Source: Glebionis coronaria (taxonomy: Eukaryota > Streptophyta > Magnoliopsida > Asterales > Asteraceae). From it: a stretch of DNA of 64,000 nucleotides. The stretch covers positions 82,191,512 to 82,255,511 of the forward strand of contig CM046876.1 in assembly GCA_025667525.1 (NCBI GenBank). Direction: 5' to 3'. The notes beneath the pieces are model-generated. The model was not told the DNA's origin. It was given only the letters and a program-made list of their open reading frames with translations, and did no database searches. This document shows, piece by piece, positions 9,086-20,047 of the stretch (its first letter is position 1; the number at the start of each line of letters is the position of its first letter). A program made the translations under genes and the position numbers.

Positions 9086-11437
9086 TCAGCCTCCAAAGGA
9101 TTTGCCTGTAAGCATCCCCATTTTAAAAACTTTAGAATCATCCCCGACTCGTAGGATTAACTCACCTTCGGCCACATCTATTAAAGCACGTCCGGTTCTC
9201 AAGAATGGTTGACCAAGTATTAAAGGAATACGAGGGTCCATTTCATAATCGACTACGACAAAATTGACCGGGAAGGTAAATGTGCCAACTTTGATAAACA
9301 CGTCTTCGGCTATACCAACGGGGTAAGCGAGAGTGCGGTTTGCAAGTTCGAGAGTCATCTTTGTTGGAATGAGATCGGGCAATGATATTGTTTTCCAAAC
9401 ACTGAGTGGCATAAGGTTAATACTAGCCCCGAGATCAGCAAGGGCAGTAAATTCTTCAGTTTTGTTGAACACGCAAGGCAACACAAAACGACCGGGAGCT
9501 CCAAGCTTTTCCGGAAGTTCTCTAAGAAGAACTGCAGAGCAGTTTTCATTTAAGCGTGTGTTGGCGAGTTCAATCAGCTTCTCCTTCTTGCTAAGCAATT
9601 CCTTGAATGCTTTGACAAATTTTGGCATGTGGCAAAGTGCTTCAACAAGGCTAATGTTGATGGTCATTTTAGATAGCATATCCACATATTTCGATACTTG
9701 GCAGTCATTCTTGGTTAGATCATTGGTCTTGCCTATGCGAGAAGGGTATGGGATTCTAGGTTGATAAGGGTTAGGTGAAGGTGTAGTTGGTGAAGGTTGT
9801 GATGTTGAAGGGTCCTTCCGAGATACATCGTCATGACGAGGCGGAGACGGTAATGGTGTACTATCACTAAGTGTAAGAGGAGTAGGGATATATGGTGGTG
9901 GAGGAGGTGTAGATGATGGTGGTGAATCAAGTGGATTGACAATGGTAATTCCACTACGCGTAGTTATAGCACTCACATTAGCTCGCGGATTAGTGACGGT
10001 ATTTGAAGGTAGAGAACCCGAAGAAGAAGAAGAAGGTTGAGCTTCGGGCAAGAAACTAGCCAACAGATTCTTCAATTCAGTTGTTTGAGTGATGAAAGAG
10101 GATTGAAGATTATCACGAACCTCGGTTCTGATGTCATTACCTTGCTTCAAGATATCTCCTTTCAAATTGATTATTTGGCTCTGTAGATTCTTGATTTGCT
10201 CACCTTGAGTTCTCATGATTGTGTCAACATCGGGATTAATGGGTGGGAGTTGTTGGGTGGCTGGTTGATAAGGGTTAGAAGCACGAGGTGGGATTTGGTT
10301 GCTTCTATTGTAGTTGTTGGCGGGATTTTGGTTTTGAGGAGAAAAACCGGGTGAAAGGTAGTTGTTGGAACGGAAGCTCAGCAGATTTCTATCCCCTTGT
10401 TGTCTAGCTTGGTAATTTTCCGGGGAATAATTACCGTAAGCAGCATACACATTTTCTGGATTTCCTTGTGTCGAAGGACAATCGGTGTATGAGTGAGGAC
10501 CGCCACATGTTTCACAAGGATTAGCAACCGCTTTAACTTGTTGTTGTTGTTGGTTTGAAGCGAGAAGCGTAATACTTTTGCTCATTTCAGCCATCATGCG
10601 GGTGAGTTCAGTCATCTCAGGGTTTGCTGAGGTAGAAGAAACATTGACTCTCGTGTTGTTTCTAGAAGAAGCAGAGGAATCCCAGTTCTTATGATGAGTA
10701 GTCATGTTTTCAATTAACTCTCTACACTCCTCGGGTCTCCTTTTCATGAATGTGCCACCGGCGGCTGCATTGATCGTATCACGATCTCGAAAAGTCAATC
10801 CGTTGTAGAAAGTATCGATCAAGGTCACCGGAAGCATGTTGTGGTTTGGACAACGGTCGATCAAGACATTATATCTCTCCCATGCATCAAAAAGAGATTC
10901 ATCGGGATCTTGCATGAAACCGCTGATCTGATTGCGAAGGCTTGTGACCATGGATGGTGGAAAGTAGCGCGACAAAAAGCGTTGAGTCATGTCATCCCAA
11001 GTGTGAATAGAATTCTTCGGGAGACGATCAAACCATTTCTCGGCATGATGTAATTGAGTGTGTGGAAAGAGTTGTAGGCGAAGCTCATCCATAGTGGCAC
11101 CAGCCAACTTCATGCTCTGGGTGATTGTAATGAACTTGTCGAGGTGTTTGTTGGCATCATCATCAGGCAATCCTCTAAATGGGTTTGTTTGTACTTGCTG
11201 AATTATGTGGTGCTTCAACGAAAACTCAGGAGCGTTGATTTGCATCGGCGCAATCGGTCCTCCTCGTCCAAACATGGTTGCTTGACAAAGTTCCTCCATG
11301 GTCCGAAGATCGGGCTGTGGAAGAGCATTGTTGTTATTATTATTATTGAGGTGCGGTGGCATGTTGTTGTTAACACCTGCCATATCTAAATCTTCTTGAG
11401 GATCGGGCTCTTGATAATTAGAAGATCTAGTACGCAT
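9086..11437 (-). CDS. gag: E3 gag-protease polyprotein
   Basis: Intact frame of about 783 aa from the ATG at 11437 (MRTRSS). An in-frame ATG at 11494 would add a hydrophobic 19-aa leader, but a TTTTGCATTTTCAG splice-acceptor-like site lies between the two, so I prefer 11437. Domains in order: an Asn-rich stretch, retrotransposon gag capsid (about residues 70-250, with AEKWFDRLP, FLSRYFPP and ERYNVLIDRCP), zinc knuckle CETCGGPHSYTDCP (about residue 315), a short coiled segment (NLQSQIINLKGDIL), ITTRSG, a Pro/Ser-rich linker, and a C-terminal protease with ALADLGASINLMPL and PLILGQPFL. Gag packages the RNA; protease would mature it. It ends at TGA 9086-9088. Confidence 0.88.
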   Translation of the reverse strand: MRTRSSNYQEPDPQEDLDMAGVNNNMPPHLNNNNNNNALPQPDLRTMEELCQATMFGRGGPIAPMQINAPEFSLKHHIIQQVQTNPFRGLPDDDANKHLDKFITITQSMKLAGATMDELRLQLFPHTQLHHAEKWFDRLPKNSIHTWDDMTQRFLSRYFPPSMVTSLRNQISGFMQDPDESLFDAWERYNVLIDRCPNHNMLPVTLIDTFYNGLTFRDRDTINAAAGGTFMKRRPEECRELIENMTTHHKNWDSSASSRNNTRVNVSSTSANPEMTELTRMMAEMSKSITLLASNQQQQQVKAVANPCETCGGPHSYTDCPSTQGNPENVYAAYGNYSPENYQARQQGDRNLLSFRSNNYLSPGFSPQNQNPANNYNRSNQIPPRASNPYQPATQQLPPINPDVDTIMRTQGEQIKNLQSQIINLKGDILKQGNDIRTEVRDNLQSSFITQTTELKNLLASFLPEAQPSSSSSGSLPSNTVTNPRANVSAITTRSGITIVNPLDSPPSSTPPPPPYIPTPLTLSDSTPLPSPPRHDDVSRKDPSTSQPSPTTPSPNPYQPRIPYPSRIGKTNDLTKNDCQVSKYVDMLSKMTINISLVEALCHMPKFVKAFKELLSKKEKLIELANTRLNENCSAVLLRELPEKLGAPGRFVLPCVFNKTEEFTALADLGASINLMPLSVWKTISLPDLIPTKMTLELANRTLAYPVGIAEDVFIKVGTFTFPVNFVVVDYEMDPRIPLILGQPFLRTGRALIDVAEGELILRVGDDSKVFKMGMLTGKSFGG

Positions 11438-11666
11438 ACACCTGAAAATGCAAAAGAAAACAAAACCAAACACAAAGACAATATATATACACAAGAAAGA
11501 TAAAATCTTTTTGGATTTTTGAAATTTTTAATTTTTATGGTTTTTTATCAATTTTTAATTTTTTATGATTTTTTGAATTTTTTATGCAAGAAAAATAACG
11601 TTCACAAGTGAACGGATCCCAAAAAGCAACGTGTCTCTCACAGAAAACTGTTGATCTTTACGAAAA
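11438..11666 (-). other. E3 leader between primer site and gag
   Basis: An AT-rich stretch (11510-11590, mostly T runs on the plus strand) and a splice-acceptor-like sequence just before the gag ATG. No gene is seen. Confidence 0.5.
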
Positions 11667-11684
11667 GAGCCGGCAGCGGCGCCA
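11667..11684 (-). other. E3 primer-binding site, tRNA-Asp type
   Basis: Minus strand reads TGGCGCCGCTGCCGGCTC two bases after the 5' LTR end. The first bases match the 3' end complement of plant tRNA-Asp, the primer known for Athila elements; the later bases diverge from the sequence I remember. Confidence 0.8.
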
Positions 11685-12084
11685 TTTGATAACTAGGTTT
11701 TCCCTAATTAAAAAGATTCGTTTAAGTATGTCTCTTCGAATTGAAAAACTTGCGTTTAATGTGTGACTCAGTTGAACTTTGGTGGAACAAAGATGTGTCG
11801 TTGTAGTTTTGAAAATAAAAGGTGCAAAACAATTAAAGTAAAAGTGCAATTAAAGTAAATCTAAGTCTAATTAAAATAAAGTGCAGGTAATTAAAAGCGC
11901 GACTAAAACTAAAGGGCAATAAAGTAAATAACGCAAACTTAAATCTAACTAAGGCAAACTTAAAACGCAATTAAAACTAAGGCAAAGCTAAAATAAATCT
12001 AAGGCGATAAACTTAAAGTGCAACTAAGTAAAAAGGCAGGAAACTTAAAGCTCGAAATTAAATGCTAAAATGAAAATAATAAGT

Positions 12085-12495
12085 CCCTATCCGGAATAAA
12101 ACCCCTATTCGGAATACTGTCACTATGCGGAAAAAGGTGCCTATTCGGAATAGTTCCTTATGCGGAAAACAAAACCCTATTCGGAATAATCCTCCTATTA
12201 GGAATATTTCTCTACTCGGAATATCTGGCCTATTCGGAAAAGTGCTTTATGCGGAAAATCCCTCCTATTCGGAATATACTTCCCTATGCGGAAAGACGTG
12301 CTATTCGGAATGTCCAGGCCTATTCGGAATATAGCTTCTATTCGGAAAGTTTGTCCTACACGGAATATGCTCCCTATTCGGAATAAAAGGTCTATTCGGA
12401 AAGCAACCTCTATTCGGAATATTGAATATTCCGAATAGTCTCCCAATGAAAAGCTTTACTCGGAATAAATCTGGCAATCCCCTATTCGGAATGTT
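12085..12495. repeat. Degenerate CTATTCGGAATA array in E3 right LTR
   Basis: Same array as 4840-5250 with near-identical spacing. In one minus frame it translates into FRIG/FRIE repeats, which is an artefact of the repeat. Confidence 0.85.
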
Positions 12496-12948
12496 GGCTG
12501 GGCACGAATCTGGGCAAGTTCAGTAAAGAGATCCGAAGAACAAGGAAAGCTAAAAAAACACGAATCAAACAAAAACTCAACCAAATCAACAAAAAGATTA
12601 AACCAAACTAATAACAAAACATCTAATGAACATAAACAATCAATCCAAAACAACAAATCAAACAATAAAGATCAAGATAATCAAAACCCACTTAAATAAA
12701 TCAACAAAAATTAAGAACATGAACATAAACCAATCAACACAAAGATTAAAGAAAGATAGAATGAGATTAACAAGATAAAGATAAAGCTTGACAAGAATTA
12801 AAAAGAAAAACTTACTTGAATTAAAATGGTAATTAAGGTGCAAGACAAGGTAATTAAATGGACAAGTATTTAAATTGACAAGGTAATTAAAGGTGGAAGG
12901 ACTAATTGTCACTATTAGCCAACAAAAACAAATGCTTAACAATCTAAA

Positions 12949-12958
12949 CTATTTATAG
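12949..12958 (-). promoter_or_regulatory. TATA-like box of E3 5' LTR
   Basis: Minus strand CTATAAATAG. As the 5' LTR copy, this is the one that would drive the element's transcript toward gag. Confidence 0.6.
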
Positions 12959-13461
12959 GGGAGGATTAAGGAAGCTTCCTCCCATCCTTCATTTCTTGTT
13001 AATTGCGGGATTAAGTCCCTCCTTCATTTAATCTTCATTAATTGCGTCATTAGTCCTTTTCTTCTAATCTTTCTTTTAAATTTGGACTTTAAGGACTTGT
13101 GGCTCGGGATATCTTTTGAACTCGTCTTTAATTTCTTCAATAAAATGGACTTGAGTTTCTCGACTTTTGATAAACTTCCGTCTTTTGACTTTTTCTTCGA
13201 TAAATCTTCAGAATTGGTCTTGGACTTCCGTTCTTTTTCCACTCTTGACTTCTCGACTCCGTCTTTCATCCTTTTCTTCAATAAAAGTCAGTAAATGCCC
13301 GTGAATGTCCGTGTTTTCTCCACTTTTCACCTTTTCATCCTAAATCACAACAAAAACACAAACCAGGCATAATTCCGACATAAAAGATATAAAATACACG
13401 TTTTGGTCCGGTTATTATTGTAATTAAGTGGTAGAAAAGATGGGTGTTTACACACCTATCA

Positions 13462-13466
13462 GTGAG
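13462..13466. repeat. Target-site duplication of E3, right copy (gtgag)
   Basis: Identical to 4436-4440. Leaving out E3 and one copy restores the integrase reading frame across the junction. Confidence 0.9.
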
Positions 13467-14397
13467 ATTTTTGACGTATGGGGCATTAATTTGATAGGGT
13501 CGTTCCCATTATCTCGTGGTAATAAGTACATCCTTGTCGCCGTTGACTACCTATCCAAGTGGTTGGAAGCTAAGGCTTTTCCTACGAACGATGCTCGTGT
13601 GGTAGTCAAGTTCTTGAAACAATTGTTCTCTCGGTTTGGAACCCCTCGTGCAATCATAGGCCATCGTGGAACCGATTTTTGTAACGACCAATTTGAAAAG
13701 GTTCTAAAGAAATATGGGGTTACACATCGCCTTTCTACGGCTTATCACCCACAAACGAGTGGGCAAGTCGAGGTTTCAAACTGAGCTTTGAAGAGAATTT
13801 TGGAGAGATCGATAGGAGAAACCCGACAATCTTGGTCGGATAAGTTAGATGATGCTTTATGGGCCTTTCGTACCGCTCATAAGACTCCCATTGGGTGAAC
13901 TCCTTATAAGCTTGTGTATGGGAAGAATTGTCACTTGCCCATTGAACTCGAACACAAGGCTTATTGGGCCCTAAAGCATTCTAATGATGACATTGAGACC
14001 GCGGGAAAACACCGGAAAATTCAATTGAATGAATTGGATGAATTGAGAGACATTGCTTATGGAAATTCATTGAATTTACAAAGAGAAAACCAAAAATTTT
14101 CATGATTCTAAAATTAAAAACCGGGTTTTTAACATTGGGGATCAAGTGTTGCTTTTTAACTCGAGATTGAAAATATTTTCCGGCAAGTTGAAATCCCGTT
14201 GGTCCGGACCATTCACCACCACCCAATTGTTTCCTTATGGGACCATCGAGCTAGCTCAAAATGATGGTCCTAACTTTAAGGTGAATGGCCATAGGTTGAA
14301 GCACTACTTTGGTTGGGAAGTCCCTTCTTTGGACGACCTCGACCAAGCACCTTCCCCAATGATAATTAGTATTGAGGGGATCGAGTCGAGCTCATGA
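13467..14397 (+). pseudogene. pol: E1 integrase, catalytic core and C-terminal part
   Basis: Continues the integrase broken at 4440. The core begins [11 protein letters not shown] and contains [29 protein letters not shown] and [12 protein letters not shown]. In related elements the first two catalytic aspartates sit at WGID and SDRGT; here they read Asn and His, so strand transfer is not expected. TGA stops follow SN (13782-13784) and TPIG (near 13896), and the frame shifts near 14105. The last part (14146-14397) is the C-terminal domain with KLKSRWSGPF and NGHRLKHYFG. Confidence 0.82.
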
Positions 14398-16192
14398 CTC
14401 GGTAATCAAAAACGAGGTGCCTCGTGGGGGAGATCTTAAGCATATCCATGTACATATTATCGCTTTCTAATGTTGCTTATGTGAGGGTATTTGTACCCTT
14501 CCAACCTTTGTTCCGTGGTTGTTTGTGAATTGTGGTTTTTAGATGATCATCTTCACGATTGGAGCCTCTCGTGTTCGTTTTACGTGAGCACTCGATCATT
14601 TGATTTGAAGAATTTCTCGATATCCATATGATATATCCTTTGATGTTCTAACCTTAGGTCTTTTAGCACACTTCATAAACGGCTATTGATTTAATGGTTC
14701 CACCCATTCCATTCTAGATTAGGCATTCGACTTCGTCTCTAGTACGGGGGTATCCTACCCTTAGACTCAAAATGTTGAGGACATTGTTTAACTTTAGTAT
14801 GGGGTTGAATAGATACTTGCCTGCTAAACCTTCACGCTTTCCAAAGTTTATCTTTTTGTTTATCATTTTGTTGCAAATAAGGCTAAAAATGGCCCAAATT
14901 TTAAAAAATTTCTCATGTTTTCATAAGTGTTTAAGACACGAATGTAGATTTTCCGATGGCGAGAATAAGAGTAATTTATTTGCTCCACCGTGCGTGTTGA
15001 GCACTTAGCTTCTATTCCTTAACTTACATTAGGCTAAGTCTCTTAAATGAGGACGAGAAATGATAGAGTTAATTATAAGTTACTATGCTAAACGTAGAGT
15101 ACCCGTATTCTTTCAAAAACTCATGTGTTCTAATTTTTTGCTTATTCTCCCTTCGCTTGTATATATATTTTGCTAATAAGTATTGACTTAGCGGTTTAGT
15201 CTTGATTGTTGGTTTCTAGTCTTTTCTAGTAGCTTCCATGTAATTAAATTGGGAAAACATTAAGGTATCGCCAGCGTCACGGTTTTGAAGTATTGGCACC
15301 CCGAATAATCGAAAGCTTCACCTAATAATAATTTTAAGTTCTCACTCACCTAAATCAAGCAAAAATTCGAAGCTCACAAGGCCGAAAAATCTATGCAAAG
15401 TTGATAGTGAACAAGCCTTAAACTTTGAAGCTTTAAAGATCCAAAATTCACTTTAGCGTGAGGATATACGTCTTTGGCCATAATAAACACCTCATGGCGA
15501 GGTTAAATAAAAGGCAAGGCAAGACCGAAGTCATAATAAAAGCTCCATGGCGGAGTTTAATAAAAGAAGGAGGTAAACTTATGATAATAAGGCCCATCCG
15601 TTAGGGGGCGTATAAAAGTCTTGGAAATAAGTCTCATGTTCAAAACCGTTATAAAACCGTGTTTACCGATCCTTCTTGTTGACTTAATTTTTTGACATCG
15701 TTGTCTATTAGGGGAGGTTATTAATTCGATGGTCTTGGTTACACCGTTATGACTATATTTTTGGGCCTTAATCTCTATCATCGCATAAGTAAAAAATGTA
15801 TCCTCGTGATCATTCAAGACAAAAATAAAATATAAGAGATACAAACTAGGATTAAGGGAGTCTAAGTACGTGATTAGGGCATATGAGTAGTGTTAGCATT
15901 ACTAACTTATAATGACAATGATCTCGTTACACGCTTGGCATGGAATTGGGTGAAAATCGAGGACGACGAAATTATTTCTAACGAATCATTCACGTGTTCT
16001 TGTTCTATGAACCTAAACGTCCCATTTTGCGATGAAAATCATACATTATGTCTAAAACGCAAGTAGTAGCAAGTAGTAGTAGTGTAGTGAGTTTATGATT
16101 CAATAAAAGTCCATAAAAATAAATTTTGGAGGTGCTACGATACTTAATTCTAGCATTGCGTGAGGGCACGACAATGGTTTAGTATAGGGGAG
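14398..16192 (+). other. E1 3' untranslated region
   Basis: About 1.8 kb without a supported ORF, so no env-like gene. A TTGAGGACATTGTTTA motif followed by a purine tract lies at 14774-14804, like those in E3 and E4. The purine tract AGTATAGGGGAG (16181-16192) touches the 3' LTR and is the likely plus-strand primer. Confidence 0.7.
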
Positions 16193-19100
16193 TGATGAGA
16201 CTGCTTTTATACATAGTCTCATCGTCCAAAACGGGCTTAAAACGATGAAAATATCATAAAAAGTGCCATATATATGCTTGTGTTTGTTCAATGTGTATTT
16301 TAGGTACGGATATCGAGAAAATGACAAAAGATCACAAGAATCAATCAATAATGAACACGGGAAAAGAAGCCGCACAATGAACCGGACCCTAGTGTTGATT
16401 GTCCAAGAAAATTCCTTGAGGAATTAAAGATTGTACAAGAACGGTCCTTCATCATTGAAAGATTGATACTTTATACCCTTATATATTCATAATTACAAGT
16501 TTGGTCCCTAAAGTTTGTCAAAGTTACAAAAGGGACCCTCAACTTTGAAGAATTGGCAATATTGGTCCCTAAAAATTGAAGACTTATCATTTTTAGTCCT
16601 CCACAAAGTCAAAGATACAAGTGAAGACCTTGAAGTATGAAGACATGTCAAGAATAGCCCTTTAAAAATCAACAAATGGCAAAATATACACCCTTGAAAA
16701 TACTTTACAAAAGTTATTGTGGCCAAAGTATAAAGACTGAAACTTGTTTACAAAGGGAAATCTGTCAAACTTCAAATGAAAAAAAGTGGAAAGATAAGGG
16801 CCAAAGCTGGGAGACAAGGAAAGTTACCTGAACTAATCAATGGTTAACACCTCACCACACTCACCTTCTAAGCCAATCACAACTCACCCTTTTACCACCT
16901 CACCCACCCTACTAACCGGTTTTATAAACTAATTTATAACTAGTTTAATTTGGCACCTATCACCTATTTAAACCTAAATCAAGATCTAAACCACCACTAT
17001 TCACACCAAGAACACGAATTGGGTTTTTACTAATCCTTAAAAAATAAGCCTTAATCATTTCTAGAATTAATATTAAAGGTTTACCTAATACAACCCCACC
17101 TTTAAACTTGATCCCACCTCATCCTAGGAGTCACATGAGCCCTCCCCTAACCCATGAACTAGCAAGAAAACAAAATGGTGTCAGAGAATCAACATTCCAC
17201 AACACATGCTTACTTTCTAAGCTTCATTGGACGTCCAAGATTGTTTCTACACCACTGGCATCTCCACAAATAGCCAAAGACTTCACATGGGCTTGAAGAC
17301 TTATTCAAACATCAAGGGCAAAGCTAGAGCTTCAAACATTAGGGTTTACTAGGTTTTTACTCATGTAAGGCTCTATATAAAGCCATTAGGTCATAGCTTA
17401 GAAACTTGTTCTTGGTTTTCTTTTGGTCACAAATCTGTAAATCCTTTTGTTCATGAATGAAAAAAGTGTTTGATGTTGTTGACGAATTCCAAGCACCATG
17501 TTTACTTTTCATGTTTGTTAGTTAATGATTTAAGTTTGTGTTGATTTGAGGTTTCAAAAATTGGTTTTAAGTTTCTAAGTTTGTGTTTCAAAAAGTTTTC
17601 AAAATCTTGGATTTTTCCAAAAAGTTTTGGTTAAAGCCTTGAGTATTTTTGGGCCATTGATTGATCACATCTCCCTGATAATAAAATTATCATGTAGAAG
17701 TGAGGTCTTGGTTTGGGAAAGCTCAAGTGTGGGGATAAAACACTTGGAAGAAATCTACTTCCTTTTCATTTTTTATATATAATCTGTTGTCACTTTCTTT
17801 GTTCATTCTTAGCAGGGGTTTGTTGGAAGCTTGTTCTTGTTTAAGCTAGAAAATAAGCTCTAACATTCGAGGGTGTGGATAGTACATCCCTTAGGTTTGC
17901 ACTTTTCTTTTCTTTTATATGTCAAAAATTTGTGCTAAGTGTGATTGTTGCCTGTTGATGTGTGATGATGTTTCATGCATAGAATCTGCTTCTTAATTCA
18001 TGATAATGTTATTGTGATGCTTGTTTAAGGTCTTCTTGGTTTAAAAAACGTATTTGCTTTGTTAAATTTCTGAAATCAGTTTTAAAGTGGTGTTTGGGAT
18101 TGCGTGCTTTGTGAGTTATAATACAAACCAAGTAGAATTTAAGGTCGGTTTGTGTTTGTATCTTATATTGGAGTGGTTTTATGTTGAAATCTGCTTAACT
18201 TGTGAACTAAAACACCAAATCTGAATCTTTGACTAAACAAGGTTGTTCTAGGGTATTTTGAGTTGAAACTTGGTCACCTAGCAACTATGGGATAGATCTA
18301 GGGTTGTGAAGTGAAAAACTTGAGATTTAACAACTAGATAACCTGTTATGTGGCTTTGAAATTCATCATTTGGTCATTTGCATCAGAACTTGTTTAATCT
18401 GCTTAACCAGTCACATCAGTAAACTCACATAGGCTTTATACTAGTTCTAATCTTGAACCAACGTATGAATCTTGTGTATGTAGGCTTGATTAAGTTAATA
18501 AATGTTGTTGTATGCTTTTGGTAGAGTTTGGTTGGCTTTTTCTTGCTTAAACAATTGCTTAAACCACCAGACATAGCTTATTTGCATATCTGTGACTATT
18601 TTGCATAAACTGTATCAATTGGCTAAGTGGTTTGTTGATTTCTTGCTTGATTGTGACTCCCTACAACTCATTGGTTGTAGGGGTGCCTTGTTTGTCCAAA
18701 AACACCAAGTAAATCTCTCTCAAAATCATAATCATTGAATCAAGCAATGGGAACTCCTTTCCCGTTGTTGCCTGCCACTGATAGTGTTAATTATTGAACA
18801 GCTTATCAATAAGCTATTTCAGCTTATTTCTCTGAGCAACAACTTTACGTTTGTGATAGATCTTATTATTTCCATCTAATTAGCTTATTTGGTAGCTTGT
18901 AGCTTTTGGTTTTAAAGATTTCACTAGAAAACAAACTACTTCGTCTTTTTCAAAAAGTGCTTATTCATTATTCCAGCTTATTCAGTGTGCTTATTGAAAA
19001 TATTTTTGATCATTTAAAAACGTTTGCAAATTGAATCAGCTCTTGAATCAGCCTAGAATTAAAAAACGACTATTTTGTCATTTTCTATATTTCAGGCTAA

Positions 19101-19862
19101 TTTATTGAGCTTATTCAAATTTTCTTTTTACAAACAGCTTCATAAGCACAAGAGAAGGATGTGTGTCAATTTTCAGCTTATGGCTTAATGGGACAAAAAG
19201 CCCATTAAGAATAAGTTGAGTGTTTGATAAGTTATGATAAGCTCCCTTTTAGCCTTTGGGCCTTTTGAGTTTTTTGTTTATAATCCAATTTTAAGCTAGA
19301 CTGGAACTTTTCAGCTTATTTGGTTGACTTTTTGCTTATTGGGCCAAAAAGCCCATTAAGTTTGGACTGTTTTCACTTTTGGCCCATTTGGATGCCCAAT
19401 AGGGGTATTTAGGCCATTTCACTTTCATTTCTGGTTTTATTAAGTTAAAATAAGTTATTTTGCAAGTTTTTTAAAAAAATTATAATTTTTTATTTTTTAA
19501 TATTATTTTAATATTTAATTTTAGTTTTTAATCATTTTAAATAGTTTTAATTAGTTTTAAGTTTTGCAAAAATACTTTTTAGTTTAATTAAGTTAATTTG
19601 GAGTTTTACAAATTGAAAAATTTTTATTTAGGCTTTTTATTAATTTAATTGATTTTTAGGGCTTTAATTAGCATTAAAAAATTAATTATTAATTAAATAA
19701 AATGTTTGAAGAAGTTTTGATTATTTGTAAACTATAACTGCATTTTTTGGAATTATTGTGGTTTTCTAGGAATTTTTAGAGTAATTTTTAAATTTCGTCA
19801 CATTTTTACATTTTACGTCTTACTATTCGTAGTAGTTTAATTTGTAATCGTAACCGTCATCA
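16193..19862 (+). repeat. E1 3' LTR, about 3.7 kb, right end uncertain
   Basis: Starts TGATGAGACTG directly after a purine tract. U3 contains text also found inverted in E2. A TATA box lies at 17374-17381. The following 2.4 kb is AT-rich with many 'agcttatt' motifs, as in the U5 side of the E4 LTR, which supports one very long LTR. No coding sequence is seen. The end is taken near TCATCA at 19862; it could be anywhere from about 19750 to 19990. Confidence 0.6.
17374..17381 (+). promoter_or_regulatory. TATA box in E1 3' LTR
   Basis: TATATAAA within GGCTCTATATAAAGCC, about 1.18 kb after the LTR start. Confidence 0.6.
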
Positions 19863-20047
19863 TTTTCTCTTTTCTTTCTTCTCATTGATATTAATCTCAA
19901 ATACCATCAAGTTTAACACACACACTAAGCCTCCTCGAGAACGAACTCACAAAAGGGTCATAAGCACTTGATTTTCCTAAATCATTTGTTTAATACTTAC
20001 CACATTTACGCTCTTTTTCCTAAAAGACGTAATTTACTACATATCAG

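Larger units (their letters stand above)
4441..13461 (-). mobile_element. E3: non-autonomous Athila-like element with gag-protease only
   Basis: A complete 9,021-bp LTR element in minus orientation. LTRs of 1,776 and 1,775 bp differ at only about 18 positions by my count, close to 99% identity. It has perfect gtgag duplications, a tRNA-Asp-type primer site next to the right LTR, and a purine tract next to the left LTR. Coding content is one gag-protease ORF (9086-11437) and one acidic ORF (8243-9079); there is no RT, RNase H or integrase anywhere in the 5.5-kb interior. It resembles the class called TR-GAG or gag-only LTR elements. Recent movement without its own polymerase implies help in trans, which is an inference. 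Confidence 0.9.
11687..13461 (-). repeat. E3 5' LTR
   Basis: Runs from TGATAGGTG at 13461 to TTATCA at 11687 on the minus strand, with intact TG...CA ends. Partner of 4441-6216. The CTATTCGGAA array recurs at about 12085-12495 with few changes, for example CTATTAGGAA near 12195. Confidence 0.92.
955..19862 (+). mobile_element. E1: Athila-like Ty3/gypsy retrotransposon, nested and decayed
   Basis: The plus-strand order is gag remnant, protease, reverse transcriptase, RNase H and integrase, followed by a long 3' untranslated region and a 3' LTR from 16193. That order and motifs such as FMDDFSVF and HPQTSGQVE are those of Ty3/gypsy elements of the Athila type. The 5' LTR and most of gag are absent; E2 sits at the break. 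E3 (4441-13461) interrupts integrase. Several stops, frameshifts and integrase active-site changes show it is dead. The right end, placed near a TCATCA at 19857-19862, is uncertain because no matching 5' LTR is in view; the CACTA tnp2 reading begins by 20048. Confidence 0.8.

Noticed and set aside
12198..12446. Minus-strand ORF with repeated FRIG/FRIE units
   Set aside because: It is the translation of the CTATTCGGAA array in the LTR; the other LTR copy does not keep the same frame.
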